From the NCBI GenBank assembly GCA_033063855.1, contig CP093830.1, forward strand, positions 12,090,854-12,154,853: a DNA stretch of 64,000 bases, written 5' to 3'. This document shows positions 26,701 through 40,600 of this stretch, in pieces. The notes under the pieces were generated by a model. The model did not search any database and was not told where the DNA came from. It saw nothing but the letters and a program-made list of their open reading frames with translations. Each line of letters starts with the position of its first letter. The first letter of the stretch is position 1. Source of the DNA: Smittia aterrima. Lineage: Eukaryota > Arthropoda > Insecta > Diptera > Chironomidae. Made by a program: the position numbers and the translations under genes.

Positions 26701-29700
26701 TCTTGAGGCGCTCAGTCATAAATTGTCTTGTGAGATGAGAAACGAGACGCACAACAGAAGCTCAATAAACCACCATGAAAATTAGTAATTCTCCTGCTGA
26801 GCCACACACAGCATTAGCAGAGAAGTTTGATTAACATTGGAATGATAGTTTTTACACAAACGATCAACCTCAGACGTTCGGTTTGATGTTATTTGCTCCG
26901 CTCTGCGGCTTTCTCAAATTTGCATCTGATTGTCTCGACATTTAGCTTCAATGTGGGTGAACTTAAAATATTTTCGGATGTCTTTTCTCTTCATTGATGA
27001 ATGACACGTCACATCGAAATATTGTCGAGAAAGTGTTGACTCAAGATCGCTTTAAACCGTCAAAACCAAACCAGACATGCTCTCGATGAGTTCATAAAAT
27101 ATTCGAAAAGACAGAAGTTTTTTTTCTGTGTCTTTCTGGAGACGGGATTGTATCTCCAACAAAAGAAACTGTTAACAGCTTCAGTTGCTATTTTAATAGT
27201 TCATTTACTCAACAATGGAGATTGTTTGTTGTTTGTGTCTTTCTTGTGTCTCTCCAGGAACGGAAGAGAAAAAAAAACTGTTTCTTACAAATAACTTCAT
27301 TCACAATCGACGGGAAGAGACCGACAAGTGTTATTAATGTTGTAATTAACATGATGGGTGACTAGACGACTCCACTGCCATCTCCAGATTTTATTATTTG
27401 AAACTTTTGTCACAAAAGTTTTGTGTCTACGAATTTAATTTAATTATTTTACTCTCGATCGAATAATTTCTATTTATTGAATCTTGTGGTGACCCTTGAA
27501 GACTTCTTAGGAAGCTGTGTTTCACTTCCATCCGGTAATTATTTCATTAACAAACTCTCGTTGAAATAACAGCTTCAAACTCAAAACTAATATAGCGAGT
27601 GCAAATTAACTAATAAATTATGCAATTACCATCATCGGCAAACACCCAAGCGATCTATATTTCATCTTTGAACTTGTAAAAGCACTAACAAATTCAAATT
27701 GAAAATATTTACTCAACTAACAAAGATTGAAGAAAAAATAAGGCAACACTGAAAGTGAGCGCACATATGAAGCCATTGATCAGCAAGAATGGCAGAGTGT
27801 TGACTCTAGCTCGTACTCGGGTAGTATTTTTATATTTTTTGAATGATACCAATTACAATATTTACTCTAGATACATACTTAGACTTGGAAAGAGTGAACA
27901 GTAGCCATTCAAAACAAACGTAAAGAGTTGTAAATTGAACAATAATTACAGTCATGACGTTGAAGTTTCATATTTTTTTCGCGGTGTCGCGATTAGCTTA
28001 AGCGACTCAAGACTTTTCCGATCAAGAGTGACATCAACAAAATTCCATTCGCGTTAGCATTTATTGAGCTACACTCGTAGAAGTAATAACGCGATTCATC
28101 TCTTTCAAATTCATTCCATCTGCTGAATGACACTTCTCTTTCTCTCAAAACAATAAAATGAAAATATGTAGAACTTAAATGTCGCTTGAGCGGTATTACG
28201 ATGAGTTTTCGTTCGCCTTTTCAACTCTCAATTCGGGTCGACGGTGAATAAGTCGAAAATATTTTTGTGTATGGACTCTTAACAGGGTTGACAACAAGAA
28301 CTTTTAATAAATTCAATCGTCATCACTTCTGTACTCGTCTCAAGGAGAGTGAGTGGCTCAAAGGGATGAGGTGACTTTTATCATCATCGATTTTTTCTGT
28401 CAAGTATTATTTCAAGCGAAGCATAGAAGCATATCAAAAGACTCTTCGCATTATGCTTCATCGAAATGAGATGAGATGACTTCGTGCTTATGAGAGTTTA
28501 AATTAAACGCTTGTTGTTATTTGAATGTCAAGTCTTTTCAAGTGATATTCTGTCCATCTATTTCATAATACGAACGGAGATGAGACGAGAGGCGAGAGAG
28601 TGATGACCATAAACGCAAAGACCACACACAGGTGAGTTCGACGCTTTTTTCAAACGCGGCTAGACGAGAAATTCATCAAAAAAAAAATTGAATGCGATTC
28701 AGTGCGTGAGTTTGAAGAAATTTCTTTCGCACAAAGCGAACAAAAAACTTTGTGTCTGCGATGCACTTGTGGATGCTTTTTAAAAATCATAAAAAAGTTT
28801 GTGATTTCTACTCTCGCCGGGCCGACACTCGAGATGAATGGAACCTCTTTTATGGTTTTATGGATGAAATGCACCTGAAAATCTTTCCACTCGTTTTATG
28901 GTGGACACTCTGGCCGTTCGTCCGTTCTCTCGTACGTGCATCATTCATGAGAGAGCAACTCGAAGCGTCATTAGCATAATACAAAATCTAACAAACGATT
29001 GTGAAATAAGAAAAAGTGGAAAAGGAAAGGAAAAATAAAATAATCAGAGCAAAACCTGCCGACGTAGCTAGGAACTGCAATAAAAACAGAATTTATGGCA
29101 GACTAACCTCTTATCTCCTAATAATACTCGAGCACAGCATACAATACTAATGCCAACATAAGCCCTTATCCACAGCATCGGAAATTTCTATAAACTTCCA
29201 CTTAAATCCTAAACATTTATTAATAAACACACCAAAGTCGTCTATGAAGTTCGTTCCACCCTCGAACGTCGTCTCAACAGAGCAACAAGGAGGGAAGAAT
29301 TTTCCATGCGGTTTTCCACGATGAAATGAGCTGTGTATGTGCAATATCTCGAATTACTTAAACACCATTCAAGGGACAAAGATTATCAAGCTCGAGAGAC
29401 TCGATGAAAGAAACGTTTTGTCCTGCTGAGAATATTACAACTGTAAAGCTTAATGAAAGTATTTTACGAGTTGTGGGGAGAAGAGTTTTGTGTGTTTTGC
29501 ATAATCATGCTGTTCTCGAGTGAGGTTGCTTGATTCATGGAGACTTATGACTTCAACCGGAAATAATCAGAAGCTAATCGACTGGATTTTGTGAATGGAA
29601 AGTTAAGAAAAGAAGAAACTCACTCTCAAAGATATTTTTGTCATTAATTCATCAGAAAGAAAACTTTTTCCCTTTTCTTTAAAGTTCTCACGATTTTATT

Positions 29701-32700
29701 AAAATCTAAAATAGAAGCGCATACTTCCTCAAGTAGACTTAAAGGATTCACCAGCTTAAACTTTGATTGAAAAATTCCACAAGCATTTCGTAGCTTGAAG
29801 TGGCATAAACGTTCGTTTGCCCCTTAAAGTTGTGCGGTGGATTGAGAGTGTGTCCTATCTCAGTTCGATCGGATTTTCACATGCATTCTAATAGATAAAA
29901 AATTGTTTAACCGTGCAACTCGCAATCGTGATTCCACTCTCTCTCTCGCTCTTCGTGATGTGATTTTAATTATAGACATCGCTCGCGTGCTTTAACTCAA
30001 AAGCCACGCGTCACTTGAAGTATCTCGCATTCGTGATCACAATATTTTCCGTTTTTCCCAATGTTTGCTGGTTTGAAGGACTTCTCAAACTCTCTTTTAT
30101 CTCTCCGAATTCACTTCACAGCAAAAGTTCACTTTGCGTGATTGATGTTTATTAAACTTTACATTTGATGGACGACGACATATTATTGAACTTAATGGGA
30201 TCGCGGTCTTGCGGCTGAAAATTGAGGTTACATGGTTTGGCTTCGCCATCAATAACACGAGAACAAAAATACGAACAAAAACAATTCGACAGGCGAGCGG
30301 TTGAAGTCTTTGATTGAACCACATTTATCAATAATTGATGACAATTTGTCATGTGATGGATGACAGGCAGTTAGGCCATTCCAAAAAGGATCGCACAGAA
30401 CCGCAAGGCTTATCAAGAAAATTTATGGGGAAGCTCATGTGTGGAAATTTCTATGATTGCCAGTCGTCGCATCAATTTTTTGAGTCTCATGGAGAACGAA
30501 AAAAAAAACTCTTTCGAATAATTAAACGCAACCTTACGCATCGCACTCGTTGAAACAAAAATAAAATTGATGTACAACCCAAAGCACGTGACCGCACATC
30601 TAATCATCATTTTAAACTGTTTCACCGATCGATGGGAATGTCTCGTAATTCAGGTAAAGTTCAACGGTTCAACGAGTTTTGTCGCCGCTCTCCAAACGTA
30701 ATAAATTGCTTTATGACTATAAAATTTTTATGAATTTCGGAAGAAACAATTTTGTGCGGCAATTGTATGTCATTACCCACACCCTCCTCAACTTCTCGCC
30801 CTCTCTCTCACTCACTTTTGTCCCTAACAAAGGAAAGAACAAATTTCCATCCCTAAAATTGCACTTTATCCCTTTGAGTTCCTTTTGTTGATGTAACAAC
30901 AATGCATTGAGTCGAAAAACTCTTTGCGAGAGAAGCGGGAACGATAAAAATTGGCAGGGACACGGTTCGGAAGTTGGTGGTTTCGAGATAATTCAATAAA
31001 AAATAAACGTTCACCACCCCTCGAACTGAATTTTCATCGCAAACTGTTTTCGTTCTTATTATGATATCAATTTGTTGATATTACCGGGTCTCGATCATGT
31101 ATAATTAAAATTTCAATGAACTCAACACGCGGCCACGCGGCTGTCGATGTTTTCTCAAAAGAAGAAACATCTCTCGAGAAATAAATTGCTTTTCGATATT
31201 TTAAAGTTCTCGAAAGCGAATCTCAGCGCCTCAACATTGTGCAATTGTTTTCATTGTGCAAGCGCGTTCTTTTTAATAAGCTCTTAAGATAACAATGGAA
31301 ATCGTTTCGCATGTTTATGCTTACAGGATGTAATTTTTTAATTCGAGGAAATTGCTGTTTGCTAAATGGAACGAGAAAGTTTTCTTTGATTCACTTGCTG
31401 CATTTCGAGAAGAAGAAAAAAATCCTTTTGCCCTTTAGCTGAAGATTCAAAGATGGAAACAAAAATCCTCGCCCTAAGCAAGCGATCAATTGAACTACTT
31501 GATAGCAGGAAATTGTTCTTATCTGCCATTCAACGAATGACATGTAACGAGCAATGACGACAGGTGGTTGAGAATTATTCAACTGGCACATTAATACTTG
31601 AAAATTTTCATTTCTGCCTTTCAGTGAAATTAATAAAAAATATTTTTTGATTTATTTCGTTTAATTTAAAAGTTTCAAGGAGAACGAAGTTTTCTGAAAT
31701 TTTTCACGTGTTTCTATTTGTCTTCTGATTATTAGAATAACAAAAATCTCTCCTCTGTTGATGCAAGAAGAATTTCGAGCCTTTGAGTACACAACAACCC
31801 TTAATAATCGTGATAATTTACATCTAAAAGACGAGAAACACGGCACGAAGAGATGATGACGCCGTGCTAATGCAATTATGAAGAGCATCCTAAGAAAACG
31901 ATGATGATGAAAGGAGACGAGAGTAACGCAATAGTTTGAGGAAAAGACGAGGCATTTCTCCTAACTTAAACAAAACACCTTCTTCCTTTCATGAGCGAGA
32001 GACGACTCTTTCGTATCCTTTTGGTGCTGTCATAAAAGAAGCAAAGAAAAACTATGAACAAACAGACGATAATTTCGACAAAGAAGTGTAATAAACGATG
32101 AATTTATGAAAATTTGTGCGGACGAGACCTCCCACGTTGATGTTTGTGGTCTTCAAAGGGATGACGAAGGGATGAAAGGCTCTTGAATCACGGGGAATGA
32201 CTTGGAGGACTTTTACGGCACAAGGTGACCACAGAGAAAGTTCTTTTTCGACGAAAATATTTGCCAATTCACCGAAACTCGACACGTTTGTTTATTTTTC
32301 GATGATCCACTCGACAACAAGGCAGAAAGGAAAATCGACCGACCCGACATTAAAGGAAATCTCGAAAAAGAATATTTCGATGTTCAATCATCATCGAAAA
32401 TTCTTTCGATTTCGCTTTGATCGCTGCCATTGAAATTAAAATGAAATTCAATATCCATTCGCCTTCATACATCACTCTCGAGAGAACTTAATACGTTCAA
32501 GTTGAGAAAATTGACTTCATTTGTTGCTGAGCAGCGTCAAAAGTCAATTCCATCTCATTCGTGAAATCGAAAACCATCTCTCGACCCCTTTTTTGTGAAT
32601 GAAATGATTTCAAGCCTCGAACGTAATAAAAGTTCTAAGAGAATCTTGTCTGTAGACATGTGGGGACTTTAACCCCAATAATACTTTTAATTGACTGACT

Positions 32701-35700
32701 GGAGAAGATTCGTTGACTTTGTCACATGAAAATGTTAAAAGTTTGAATCTTCCTTAAAAATAAAATGAGAATTTAATAAATTTTGAATGCCAACAAAACA
32801 TTTCACGTCATGAAAAAGTATCAAGTTTCAAAGAAATGAACAGCAAACATCCATTTTGAAAATTAAAAAGTTGATAGAATGGTGATCGATGAGAACGGAT
32901 GATGATGGGAATTAACATCGAATGTGAATCCGTCAGTTAGAGAAGGAGAAAGGAATTGAATTTAATATCGCTAATGGATGAAGGAGGAAGGAGGCGACTG
33001 ACCAGAAGAGAAACGAAGTCGGTTTGTATTTCAGGGAATTAATTTCACGAAAATTAATTTATATCCTGATTGTGGTCAATCGCATTTTGTCGGCTAAGTC
33101 CTCGTCCATTTTCACAAGAAACGAAACTTCCACAGAAGAAACTTAATCAATTATCAGATTAGGTGAAAGGAGAAATTCTCGGATGGAAAACAATCGGCGC
33201 TGGGGAGAATTATCATTTATCAGCAACCCGAAATCCTTTTTTAGAAATTGTTGTGGGGTCAAATTCTGATGAGCAAGAAGTTTCGAAGAGAATGGAGAGA
33301 TGTTTGAAGCATTATCTTCAACCCTTACTAAACTCCGGAAACCTGGAAAATAAGAGTCAGAAAGTTTTGAAAGTCAACGCCACCTTCCTAAAAAGTCTAT
33401 TCTTGTTTTACTGGCTTTTAAAAATTTAAATGTTCCGATCTCAGCGCCATCTTCTCAAAAATAACTGTCAAGCGAAATTATTCATTTTAATGCGCGAGAT
33501 TTCAAAATCAGAAATTTCTTTAATTAAGCTTAATTACCACGTCTAATCAGTTATTTGGAGCGCTGAAAACTACTTCCTTTCACGTTATCAATCATTACTA
33601 ATGATAAAGTTGATCTACGAAACACGAAACTTAAAAGCAAAATTACCGATCTCAACTTGTACTGAGAGCTTTCAAGTTCTCTCCCAAAAATATTTCGCTC
33701 TATCGCAGTAAAATAATTTTCTTCAGTTTCAATCGAGTTGTCACAAGAAATGGATTTCCTCTTTCTCGGTTTTGACGTTCGCTTTCAATTAGCGTGTCTC
33801 GAAATCCCACAAGACTCATCCACGAGCTTTCAATTTATGTTTAACTCGACGTTTCGGTTTCTTTAATTCAGGAGATCTGAATTTTGGTAGAAATATGCAA
33901 ATGCGAATTTTATGATACTGCTACATCTTCACATTTTCAGAAGCTTACCGTGAAGCATAAAATCATTTTATGCTTTTCATCCGTGAACGAGAGCAAATGT
34001 TTGAAGATGTATGCAGAACATTTAATTCCACCTCTTGCCTTCTCGAGCCACTGATGATGGTGCAGAAAAAGTTTCCTTGAGCTGATTCATTTAATAAAAT
34101 AATTCGCGCCCATTAATTACGATGACTCATTAATTATTAAAGATAATTAGGAGAAATGAAGCAGTGAAGGTTCTCAAGTTTTATTCTTAAATACCTTCTA
34201 AAGAAATTGCTGTGCTAGAAAGAAGAAAAAGTCTTTCTCGAGTCGAATCGTTAAAAGGATCTCGAAGAAAGGATTAAATCTAATGAAGGAATTAATTCAA
34301 CTCAGGTTCTGATTCAGGAATTATTTTTAATTCTCAAAGTCAATTAAGCAAGTTTTCGATCCTTTCCATTTGTAGTTTGCCATTAGTTTGAGTTGGAGCT
34401 TATTTCAGAAATGACACTTTTCAAAGCTTCTCATGGCGAACAGAGAAAGTTTCTAATTATGCCAGTGTGGATCTTTGAGGAGCCACTTGAAGTCACTTCC
34501 ACATAATTTGTAGCGACTCTTCCTGTGATTTGCAAATTCCCTCCTAATTCACATTCCACACTTCTGTCGTTGGAAGAAAAAGCGAGAAAGCGAGGACGAA
34601 TTAAATTGGAATTAAACGTCAGCACTAATTTCTTTCTCTTTTTAGACTTTGTCATCTCCATCCACAGAATCTTCACCAAAACGCTCTCGCCTTGCGACGT
34701 GATAAAGTGGAGGGAACTCAGAAGAGCGTCAATTCAGAAGGAAACATTTTTCGTCGCATTAATGGCTGGCATTTAATGAAATTCCCACAAGTGTGCTCGA
34801 ACAAGAATTCTCCGTAATAGACTAAATTGAAGGTTGAGCCAATGGAGAGAAAAAAATCGATACGTTGACATTCGATCGAGTCTTTGTAATCAAATTTAAA
34901 TTTTCATGTCGTGTTTTCTGATAACACTGAAAGGCTTCGAACAAATATTTTGCATGTATTTTGCTCAAGTAGATTGCATCATGTTAACAAACAAACTTTA
35001 AACGAGAAGCATCTGCTTTAAAATTGAATTTATTTAAAGTTTTTCCATTTCATTGTTTTGTTTTGTTAGACAGTTCGAAGACAGTAGAAACAATCTCTCG
35101 AAATTTCTCCTTAGTCAGACAGTAGACAGTTCTGGAAACAATCGGCGAGATGCAAGTGCTTTAGTAAAAAGAGGAGAAAGATAAAGCCGCGCAGTAAACA
35201 CATTAAGCTCTCGAAAATCCTTCAAGCATCAATCTTCTTCCGACTTCTTTATTTCTCGAGCATAGGATTTACAAAGGTAAGCTCGTTACTTACCGTGCGG
35301 TAAGGCTTGCTGGTGATATAAAAAAGAACAACAAAAAAAAAGTCGATAAAGCGAACATGAAGTTGACGTCTTTTCGAGGCAATGCACGCAGAGATCTCCT
35401 CACCTGTTATTCGCTTAAAAGGAATTCGCGTCACTCAACCAACACCCATGAAATATTTAACGGCAATTTCTTTCCGTTTTATGCTCAATTAGGTTTTACA
35501 ACCGCGAGACAGGGGAGCAGTCACAAATTGGCTGAAGGTAAACGACGGAAGTCGAAATTTTCTAACGACAATCTGAGGATTTGTCAAACGCTAAGAATGT
35601 CAAAGTCAGATTGAAACTTTTAATGAGAGGAAGGAAAGCTCGACAATCAAAAGAGACTTCAAGAGAATGAAACTCAACGGATCATAATAAAACAAATAAA

Positions 35701-37470
35701 AAACTTTTCCCCCTTTGCCCTTGAGTTGAGCTAATCTTGAGTTTATGCTTGAACGAATGCGAGATTTGAAGCAGAAAGAGCATCACAAGGTGAGACTTTG
35801 TTTTGTTTTCGTCAGTGCTCGAAGAGTTTGAGAGAAGCTTAGAAACAAAAGAAAAACAAAAACCTGCGCAAAGATTAATTCATTTAGGGATTTCCAGTAA
35901 AACTTGTCGTGTCGTTTGTTTTTTGAGTGGAAATGTTGTCGTAGAGAACCTACAAACGCAATTGTAGGTAAGGTCATGAATTTTAGCTTCTTGTCACTTT
36001 ACAAAGTTGCGACGCAACTGATGCAATTTAATCAGCGACAACTTAGATCTTTCTAAACGAAGAGTAGACTATAAAAAAGCTTTTAGGATCCGCTCGCACT
36101 TTTATGTGACTCAATAAATGTTCACGTGTGAGAATGAAGACATCCAAAGCTTTAAGCTTAAGAGAAATGGATGTGACGAAAGAGGAAGAAGAGATCGTTA
36201 GAGAAGAAACCATAATTGTTGTTGAAGTGAAGCTTTTGGAAGCTTTCACTAAATAAAAATTAAGCGAAGCGATTACTTAAAATACGAAAAGGTCTTCCCA
36301 ACCTTCCAATGATTTACAACTGCGAAAGCAATAAAATAAATCATCTCGCTAGCTGAATCCGACCACGAAGGATGAAACACGAGCTCCCGAAAGCTAAAGC
36401 TTTGAGATTTGCGACTTTTGCAATTCTCAAGTCATGACAGTTTAATGAGATTTTATGAGAAAACTTTTGTTGAAGCTTTTTTTCTCACGAAAGTCGTTGA
36501 TCATTTCCCGAAGAAAGTTTTTTTGTTCATCTCAAACGAATTAGGTTGCTGAGATGATTTCTTGAAGTCATTAATCGAAAAGCTCAATATTAAATAGTTT
36601 ATCATTCTTAAATCAAAGATAAATCGACTTCAAGCTCCGCACGCTTACTCTTCAATCATTTGCTCAAGTTACGAACGGATTTGATTTCTTCTTTTTCTCG
36701 ATAATTTTCTGCTCAACAAATTTCGAAAAAGTTTTTTGCAACAATCTGCAGATTTAATAAGAAAACCTTTTCCCCTTTCGAAGCCTTATAAGTTTTTCTT
36801 TTCTTGTTATTAACATTAGGAAATCCCTTCTCTTCATTAAGAGCACAAAACATTTAATTCTGATCCTTTTTACTTTTTCTTTTGATCTCGGATTGCGAAG
36901 GATGAAAATGGAATTCTTCTCAATTAATTCATGAGAATGTTGCGATGAGCAAAAAACGATTTCGCCTTAGAATGGAAACAAATTAATTATTGAATGAAAG
37001 TTCTTCAAACTTAAAAGCTTTTCAAGCTCATAATTCGAAAAGCAAATTGAATTCGATGACCCTTGGCTATGTACTCGCTTTACTCAAACTCAGATACATA
37101 AAAGAAAATTAGCATTTCGCTAAATGAATAAAACATAAACAACGACAAGCCACGTGTTGAACGCGTTGAGAGAAATCTCGTCTCTCTCTCATCGCGAATT
37201 GAGTAAAGTTTCGAGTCGACGCAGTCGGTTGGTCGTTAGAATTATTTCATTCAACATTCTCTACTCGAGCAGTCTTCAGTGTGAGCTTTTGAGTGACGGT
37301 CGTTATAGAAATCTGTGGAATTGTGAAATGTGTTAATTTAGACAAATTAGTTATAGCTCGAATATGTTTCCACGAATTTTCGTGTCTTTACATTTTGAAC
37401 GAGAAAAATTGGCCAGCAGATGTTAAAGAAATTAAATCTGACAACTATTTCAATTAGTGATAGTTTGAAA
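20752..37470. other. fkh 5' leader and upstream intergenic region
   Basis: About 16.7 kb between two divergently transcribed genes. The part just above 20751 must contain the fork head leader and promoter on the minus strand. I could not place the start site: no TATA box with an initiator at the right spacing stood out. Open frames here are short, AT-driven and unlike known proteins. A 5' untranslated exon of the cyclase may lie near the right end. The region carries several copies of the TGACTAG word reported separately (24771, 24938, 24962, 25696, 27356). Confidence 0.5.
25696..25705 (+). repeat. GGGTGACTAG word, one of several copies
   Basis: GGGTGACTAG occurs here, at 27356 and (reverse strand) at 4796-4805. 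The variant GGCTGACTAG occurs on the reverse strand at 2554-2563, 24962-24971 and 53918-53927. Shorter or altered forms are at 24771, 24938 and 59731. No role is known. Confidence 0.6.
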
Positions 37471-37603
37471 ATGGACCTGAGCCCGTCACCTTTCTGGATT
37501 AAGAACAAGAAGCAACAGACACTTGTCTTCGACTTCAGCAATGTGTCTGTCAATCGAGGCGATGATGAATATGAGGATGAAGCCTCTGAAGTGTCCACTG
37601 GCG
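37471..37603 (+). CDS. Ac78C: Adenylyl cyclase alternative first coding exon 1a
   Basis: Encodes 44 residues, MDLSPSPFWIKNKKQQ onward, ending in an acidic stretch (GDDEYEDEASEVSTG). The ATG at 37471 has a strong AAA-ATG-G context; an in-frame upstream ATG at 37420 is weaker. The exon stops before gtaatg in phase 1 with a final G. Together with the AA that opens exon 2 (45199) this G forms Glu, giving ...STG-E-NSQLDDLYTRY. The residues are hydrophilic, as expected for the cytosolic tail before membrane segment 1. A cagcag at 37414-37419 could be a splice acceptor, so a further upstream untranslated exon is possible. The intron to exon 2 is about 7.6 kb. Confidence 0.75.
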
Positions 37604-40600
37604 GTAATGTAAACCAAAACTTTTCAGAGCGACTCGTGTGATTGAAACGCTTGTTTATAAAGTTTGAGACGATAAAAAATATTAACGCGCAATGGTCCCA
37701 GAAAAAAAATGAGGCAATGACACTGAGTTTATATTGAAAGGCAAAGTTAATGAGATTATGAGCAAACATGACGTCAAGCCGAATAGCTTTAGAAAGCTGC
37801 TTCAATGCAAAAGTTTGCCCTAACATTAAACTCAATTTACGATGCGATTAAATTGAGTTTCTCGTCTCCTATCGTTTGACTGAAACAAAGAAGTTTGAAA
37901 AGTCTTGATCGACTTTTAATGTGAAATATTCTGTTTTTGAAACCAAAATCAGGGAAATGCAGTTTCTCTCTCTCTCTCAATTAAATTAAATTGAAAGAAG
38001 CTTTCTTTATAAATCAAAGTGAAGTTCTTTTATTTAAATATTCTCTTTTAATATAAAAAAGTTAAGAAGCTAAGTGATCTCTTAGTTACTCAAGAAACTT
38101 CAACAATTCATTCGACATTACCGTTCCCGGCGTGGCTTAGTTCAATAGAATCGGAAGTCTCTAGAGTCTGATTAAAATCGAAGTCGCAGTGAGCAGGAAA
38201 TTATTGATTCTAGTCGAACACAAGTTCTTCCGTTTCCCAAGTTCGTACAAAAAGCAATGTTTGTTCTGTCGAGTGAATGGGAGCAGTGATAGAGGGAATG
38301 TCGAAAGCTTTTTTCATCAACAACGAAAATGAAAAATGCTTTCAAACATCGTTTACTTGAAGTACCAAAGGCTCGTACGCTGCTGCATAATGTATTGTTC
38401 AGCTTTTTCTCGATTCGACAGTCATTACGTCAATTTGCGAGAGATCTCTAAAAAGATTTAATGTTTGTAAACGAGCGAGAGTCAAGTGAACTGAAGGAGA
38501 AAGCTTACGTTTACATTTTTCAATCATTATGCATCAATATTTTTTTATTTTATGCATGAAGGAAACATTCGTGTTCTTATTTGATTTTCCACCCCTCGCA
38601 TAAATAACACGCTCGTTAGGGCCTCTTATGGTGATTTCTTGCAGAAAATATTGGAAAATTGTCTCGGATCTATATCCAATGTTTATGCTTCTTCCATTTG
38701 ACGCCTTGTTCGCTTTATATCGCATAAGGCGGAGGCAACAGAGTTATGTGTTAGCGATTGCAAAACTGATTATTTGGAACTAAAGGAAAGTTCGCTTTAA
38801 TCAGCTTTAATGTTGACTCGTCGAAAAAAACGCAACCGCCGCACCCACAGACTGAATTAAAACCTTCAAAAGAGACTTTCAAGTTTCATGTAAACAAACT
38901 TTAGCATTCAATGCTTTTTTATTGATTTTGTTCGCCACTAAACGTGATTTTTATCTGAAGTTGCTCGCTTGGTTGAGGTAAAACGTAAAAGTAAGAAAAA
39001 CTTTCCTTCCTGAATATTTGGAAAGTTTTTCTTTTGCATCGAAACCTTTTCGGGAGATATTTATGTTTCCCTAGAAAAAAACTTATCATTCGAACCACCC
39101 CGAGCGAGAAATTAATCCTTAACGAAATATTCCTTGCGCTTCGTCGTTAACTCGCATCAGAACAGAAATTATTGTTAAACTTGCTCTTCTCTCTGCGAAG
39201 TGAAATGTTTCCGCTTAATGAAAGCTCTCGTTTAATCGAGTTAGTGCGAAAGCTTGTGGAGGGATCTGTAAGCTTTCACTGGCAATAAAGCTGCATGGCG
39301 GGATAAACTCACAGCTTGAAGGCTTTTCGCCTTGAAGCAGCGACGAGAACGTGATAAAGTGGAAAAAATGAAATTTGAATGTCGCATCACTCGAAACAAA
39401 AACGCTTTTAATGATATCGTCTTCAAAGGATTCCTTGAAAGCTTTCATGATAGAACAGTGGAAATTTAATATCTCTGCTGAGCTACGATGTATACTATGT
39501 CGTCGTTTGTTTTAATCGCTACACTCATTAGTCATGTGAATAAGACGACAACATTATCGAGAGAAGCTTTGATTAAGAAGCAGTCAAAGAAATATTTTTG
39601 CTTTAACGACGTCGGATTCGTCAACGATCTCGACATTAATCACATAATGTGCCTGTGTTTCTGTGTGATACATGATGCTGATTCTGTCAAACCTGTGTCT
39701 GGTTTCCCCTCAAGTAAAAAAGCTTTTCCGGTGGAAAATTTCATTCCCATGGGCTGAAAAAAATTGACTTTCTGTATCTCAAAAAACACAAGTTCAAAGT
39801 TTTATTAAAACACATTTTTCATTGTTACAAAACATTTGAACGGAAATGGAGCAAAAATTGAGTTACACATTGAGTTATTGACATGTCATCAATCTCAGAG
39901 CTGATAATCTATGAGGAAAAACAAAAAGTTGACTTTAAGTTTGCATTTCACGTCAATCTGCTATCATCGGAAAGCTCACCCAACCAGAGAGCGATGGTGA
40001 GCAGAAATTTGAATAAATCTGAATTCATTAATTTTAATTAACGAAGAGAAATGCGAAAAATTATTTATGCAAATGATGGTCAGGGCAGCGACGATAATAA
40101 AAAGATTTTTTTACCGACGGGAGGACGAAAATCTGTCACACTCTACATCTTTCATCTCATCTTAACTAAGCGATAAAGTGTTGCCATGTGATATCATCGT
40201 AAACGACTTAATTGTTCGGAGATTAATTTTGTTGATTTTCTCAGAAGCAATCAACTTCACATTAGAAACTTTCGTTTAATCTTCCACCTCAAGCCAAAGT
40301 TTCCAACGCAATAAACTCGATACTCGTTGAGTATAATCTTCGATTAAAGAAGAAAAACGTGGTAATAATGAGAAGTGATAAGAAACCTTAATCGCACCAT
40401 TTGAGTAAACAACTTCTTCTTTTCAACAATACAATTCAAGTTTAAACAGAAGACACTCGCTAGAGATATCGAAATTTCGTATAACAATTGTCAGCATATA
40501 AATTGATCTCTCGCTTGGAAAAGACGGAATTGTCATCTGTCTTCGTCAGTTAGATTTTATCAGTCGAGTGCTAAGGTTATTGAATAGTGAGAAGAATAAA

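Noticed and set aside
37274..37309. TCAGTG initiator with a downstream element before cyclase exon 1a
   Set aside because: An initiator-like word is present at 37278 but nothing matching a downstream promoter element sits at +28, so it is not counted as a promoter.
37347..37835. 162-codon minus-strand frame
   Set aside because: Antisense to cyclase exon 1a, whose splice phase and acidic peptide favour the plus strand.
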